Source: DASYRX01 sp036003845 (GTDB lineage Bacteria; Gemmatimonadota; Gemmatimonadetes; Gemmatimonadales; Gemmatimonadaceae). Taken from it: a stretch of 6,821 bases of DNA. The notes below the pieces were generated by a model. That model was given only the letters and a program-made list of their open reading frames with translations. It searched no databases and was not told where the DNA came from. Below, in pieces: positions 5,799 through 6,821 of this stretch. Each line of letters begins with the position of its first letter. Position 1 is the first letter of the stretch. Location of the stretch: contig DASYRX010000344.1 in the NCBI GenBank assembly GCA_036003845.1, positions 1-6,821 of the forward strand, given 5' to 3'. The translations under genes and the position numbers were made by a program.

Positions 5799-6708
5799 AC
5801 GCGGCAGAGGTGCGTTTCGTTCCCGCAGTATTTGTGCTCGACGATCCGTGAGTCACGAGGCCTGACTCCGCTTCGGCCCCCTTGAAAAACGTCAGTAATT
5901 CGCCGGATAACGCACGCGGCGACTCCTCCGGGACGAGCCGGCCAGCGCCGCGAACCTCGAGCGCCTTGCCCTTCGGGAGATGGGCAGCATAGCGCTCGAT
6001 CGTCGCGAATTCGCACCAATGGTCAAGCGTGCCGCGCAATACGAGCGTGGGCGTCGCAATTGCGCTCAGATCAATGCCACTCGTGTCGTCGTCTGTCAGC
6101 GATTGCGACAGAGTGAGCAGCTGCGCGGCTCCGTCGCCTCCCACGTAAGGTGCGAGATATCTGGCGGCGAGGCGCATCGGCATCATGTCAGGCGTTGCGA
6201 CTGACGAATGGAGCAGCTTCGCGACCAGCGGTTGGGCGGCGAATGTCCCGGCCGCACCGCGGAGGGCCAGCTTCGCCGCTTCATTTTGCAGTTCACGTAC
6301 ATCCGGTCCGGGGACGTCGTCGATCCAGTTGGGACCGATCATCGCCAGCGCAGCGACCCGATCGGGTCGTAACGAGGCCAGTCTGAGCGCTACAAGTGCG
6401 CCGATGTCCACGCCGACGACAGCGGCGCGTGCGACGCGAAGTGCTGTCATCGCGTGAGCAACGTAGTCCACTTGCGCGCCGATGCCGTACGCGGCCTCAG
6501 GCGGACGATCGGACTCACCGTAGCCAAGCAGATCGATGGCGAACGCCGAACATCCGTCGATGGCGAGACGAGGGCCGACGTGCCGCCAAAGGAACGAGCA
6601 GGTGCAGAAGCCGTGAAGCAGGACGACGGGCTCACCGCCGTAACCGTAGCGCTCTACGTGCAGGGCTCCAGGACCAACCGGGACCCTCAGGAGATCAGCG
6701 TCACTCAC
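5797..6708 (-). CDS. Alpha/beta-hydrolase fold protein with an altered catalytic triad
   Basis: The 303-residue product has the fold's landmarks in order: oxyanion-loop HGF (32-34), GYGESDRP (62-69), nucleophile elbow VGVDIGA (98-104), acid-strand LVLRGTLDHW (222-231) and the final loop VRGAGRLVPEESP (252-264). The elbow has Asp101 rather than Ser, as in haloalkane dehalogenases and epoxide hydrolases, but lacks the Trp that usually follows it there. Asp229 fits the acid. The position that should hold the catalytic His (GxGH) is Arg257, encoded CGG, so ordinary hydrolysis is doubtful. Residues 281-303 form a Ser/Thr/Ala-rich tail. There is no signal peptide, so it is probably cytoplasmic. The GTG start gives a normal distance to HGF but has no clear Shine-Dalgarno; a perfect hairpin ends 17 nt upstream. 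It is first in a two-gene operon. The substrate is unknown. Confidence 0.93.
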   Translation of the reverse strand: MSDADLLRVPVGPGALHVERYGYGGEPVVLLHGFCTCSFLWRHVGPRLAIDGCSAFAIDLLGYGESDRPPEAAYGIGAQVDYVAHAMTALRVARAAVVGVDIGALVALRLASLRPDRVAALAMIGPNWIDDVPGPDVRELQNEAAKLALRGAAGTFAAQPLVAKLLHSSVATPDMMPMRLAARYLAPYVGGDGAAQLLTLSQSLTDDDTSGIDLSAIATPTLVLRGTLDHWCEFATIERYAAHLPKGKALEVRGAGRLVPEESPRALSGELLTFFKGAEAESGLVTHGSSSTNTAGTKRTSAA

Positions 6709-6725
6709 AACAGAAAACTACAACG

Positions 6726-6766
6726 ACGGGGTCAGACTCCGTCATTCTGGCGGAGTCTGACCCCGT
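6726..6766. repeat. Perfect 16-bp inverted repeat, REP-like palindrome
   Basis: ACGGGGTCAGACTCCG (6726-6741) and CGGAGTCTGACCCCGT (6751-6766) are exact reverse complements around a nine-base spacer. A wobble and one more pair could extend the stem to 18 bp with a five-base loop. Hairpins built on GGGGTCAGAC recur in many environmental bacterial genomes, and I recall them near REP-associated (Y1, IS200-like) transposases. No such transposase is in this window. It lies 17 nt upstream of the hydrolase start, so it would fall in the 5' leader or separate the gene from an upstream promoter. Without a T run it is a poor terminator. Confidence 0.8.
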
Positions 6767-6821
6767 TTGTGATTGCGCTAGACGGTTTCGACGGACTCAC
6801 CTTAACTTGCGGGCAATGTCG

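Noticed and set aside
5797..6708. Naming the hydrolase a haloalkane dehalogenase or epoxide hydrolase
   Set aside because: It has the Asp nucleophile but lacks the following Trp and the catalytic His, so a specific reaction cannot be supported.

Overview
The window reads as high-GC bacterial chromosome, roughly 60% GC by eye. It carries a lipoprotein serpin, a DUF2461 protein, a CDP-alcohol phosphatidyltransferase, a small exported beta-rich protein and an alpha/beta hydrolase. The gene mix, the frequent GTG/TTG starts and the abundant GCCTAACG octamer suggest Gemmatimonadota or a similar environmental lineage. That placement is inference; no rRNA or other marker is present.

Layout, left to right. 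(1) Positions 1-261, plus strand: the C-terminal end of one small protein, then a second ORF with its own ribosome binding site. The two tails resemble each other, and the second copy is frameshifted in a C run. (2) Positions 284-3805, minus strand, read right to left: a tight three-gene operon. It encodes a membrane protein with a TIM-barrel glycosidase-like domain, then DUF2461 (ATGA overlap), then a serpin lipoprotein (16-nt gap). (3) A 72-bp divergent intergenic region. (4) Positions 3878-4890, plus strand: a CDP-alcohol phosphatidyltransferase coupled through TGATG to a small exported, probably outer-membrane protein. (5) Positions 4891-5386: a poorly coding stretch with two ORF halves in one frame separated by TAG. 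(6) Positions 5420-5448: a strong hairpin that can end transcription from both sides. (7) Positions 5455-6708, minus strand: an alpha/beta hydrolase followed by a small unknown protein whose Shine-Dalgarno overlaps the hydrolase stop. (8) Positions 6726-6766: a perfect 16-bp inverted repeat just upstream of the hydrolase, resembling REP-type mobile palindromes.

The most unusual signals are four. The octamer GCCTAACG has 7 exact and 5 near copies, 11 of them in the three-gene operon, often at gene ends and supplying most of its rare TTA/CTA codons. The hydrolase has Asp at the nucleophile position and Arg in place of the catalytic His. The small ORFs at the left edge form a tandem, frameshifted paralogous pair. 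The first gene of the operon is a six-helix membrane protein fused to a glycosidase-like barrel. No CRISPR array, tRNA, rRNA, transposase gene or recognised defence system was seen.
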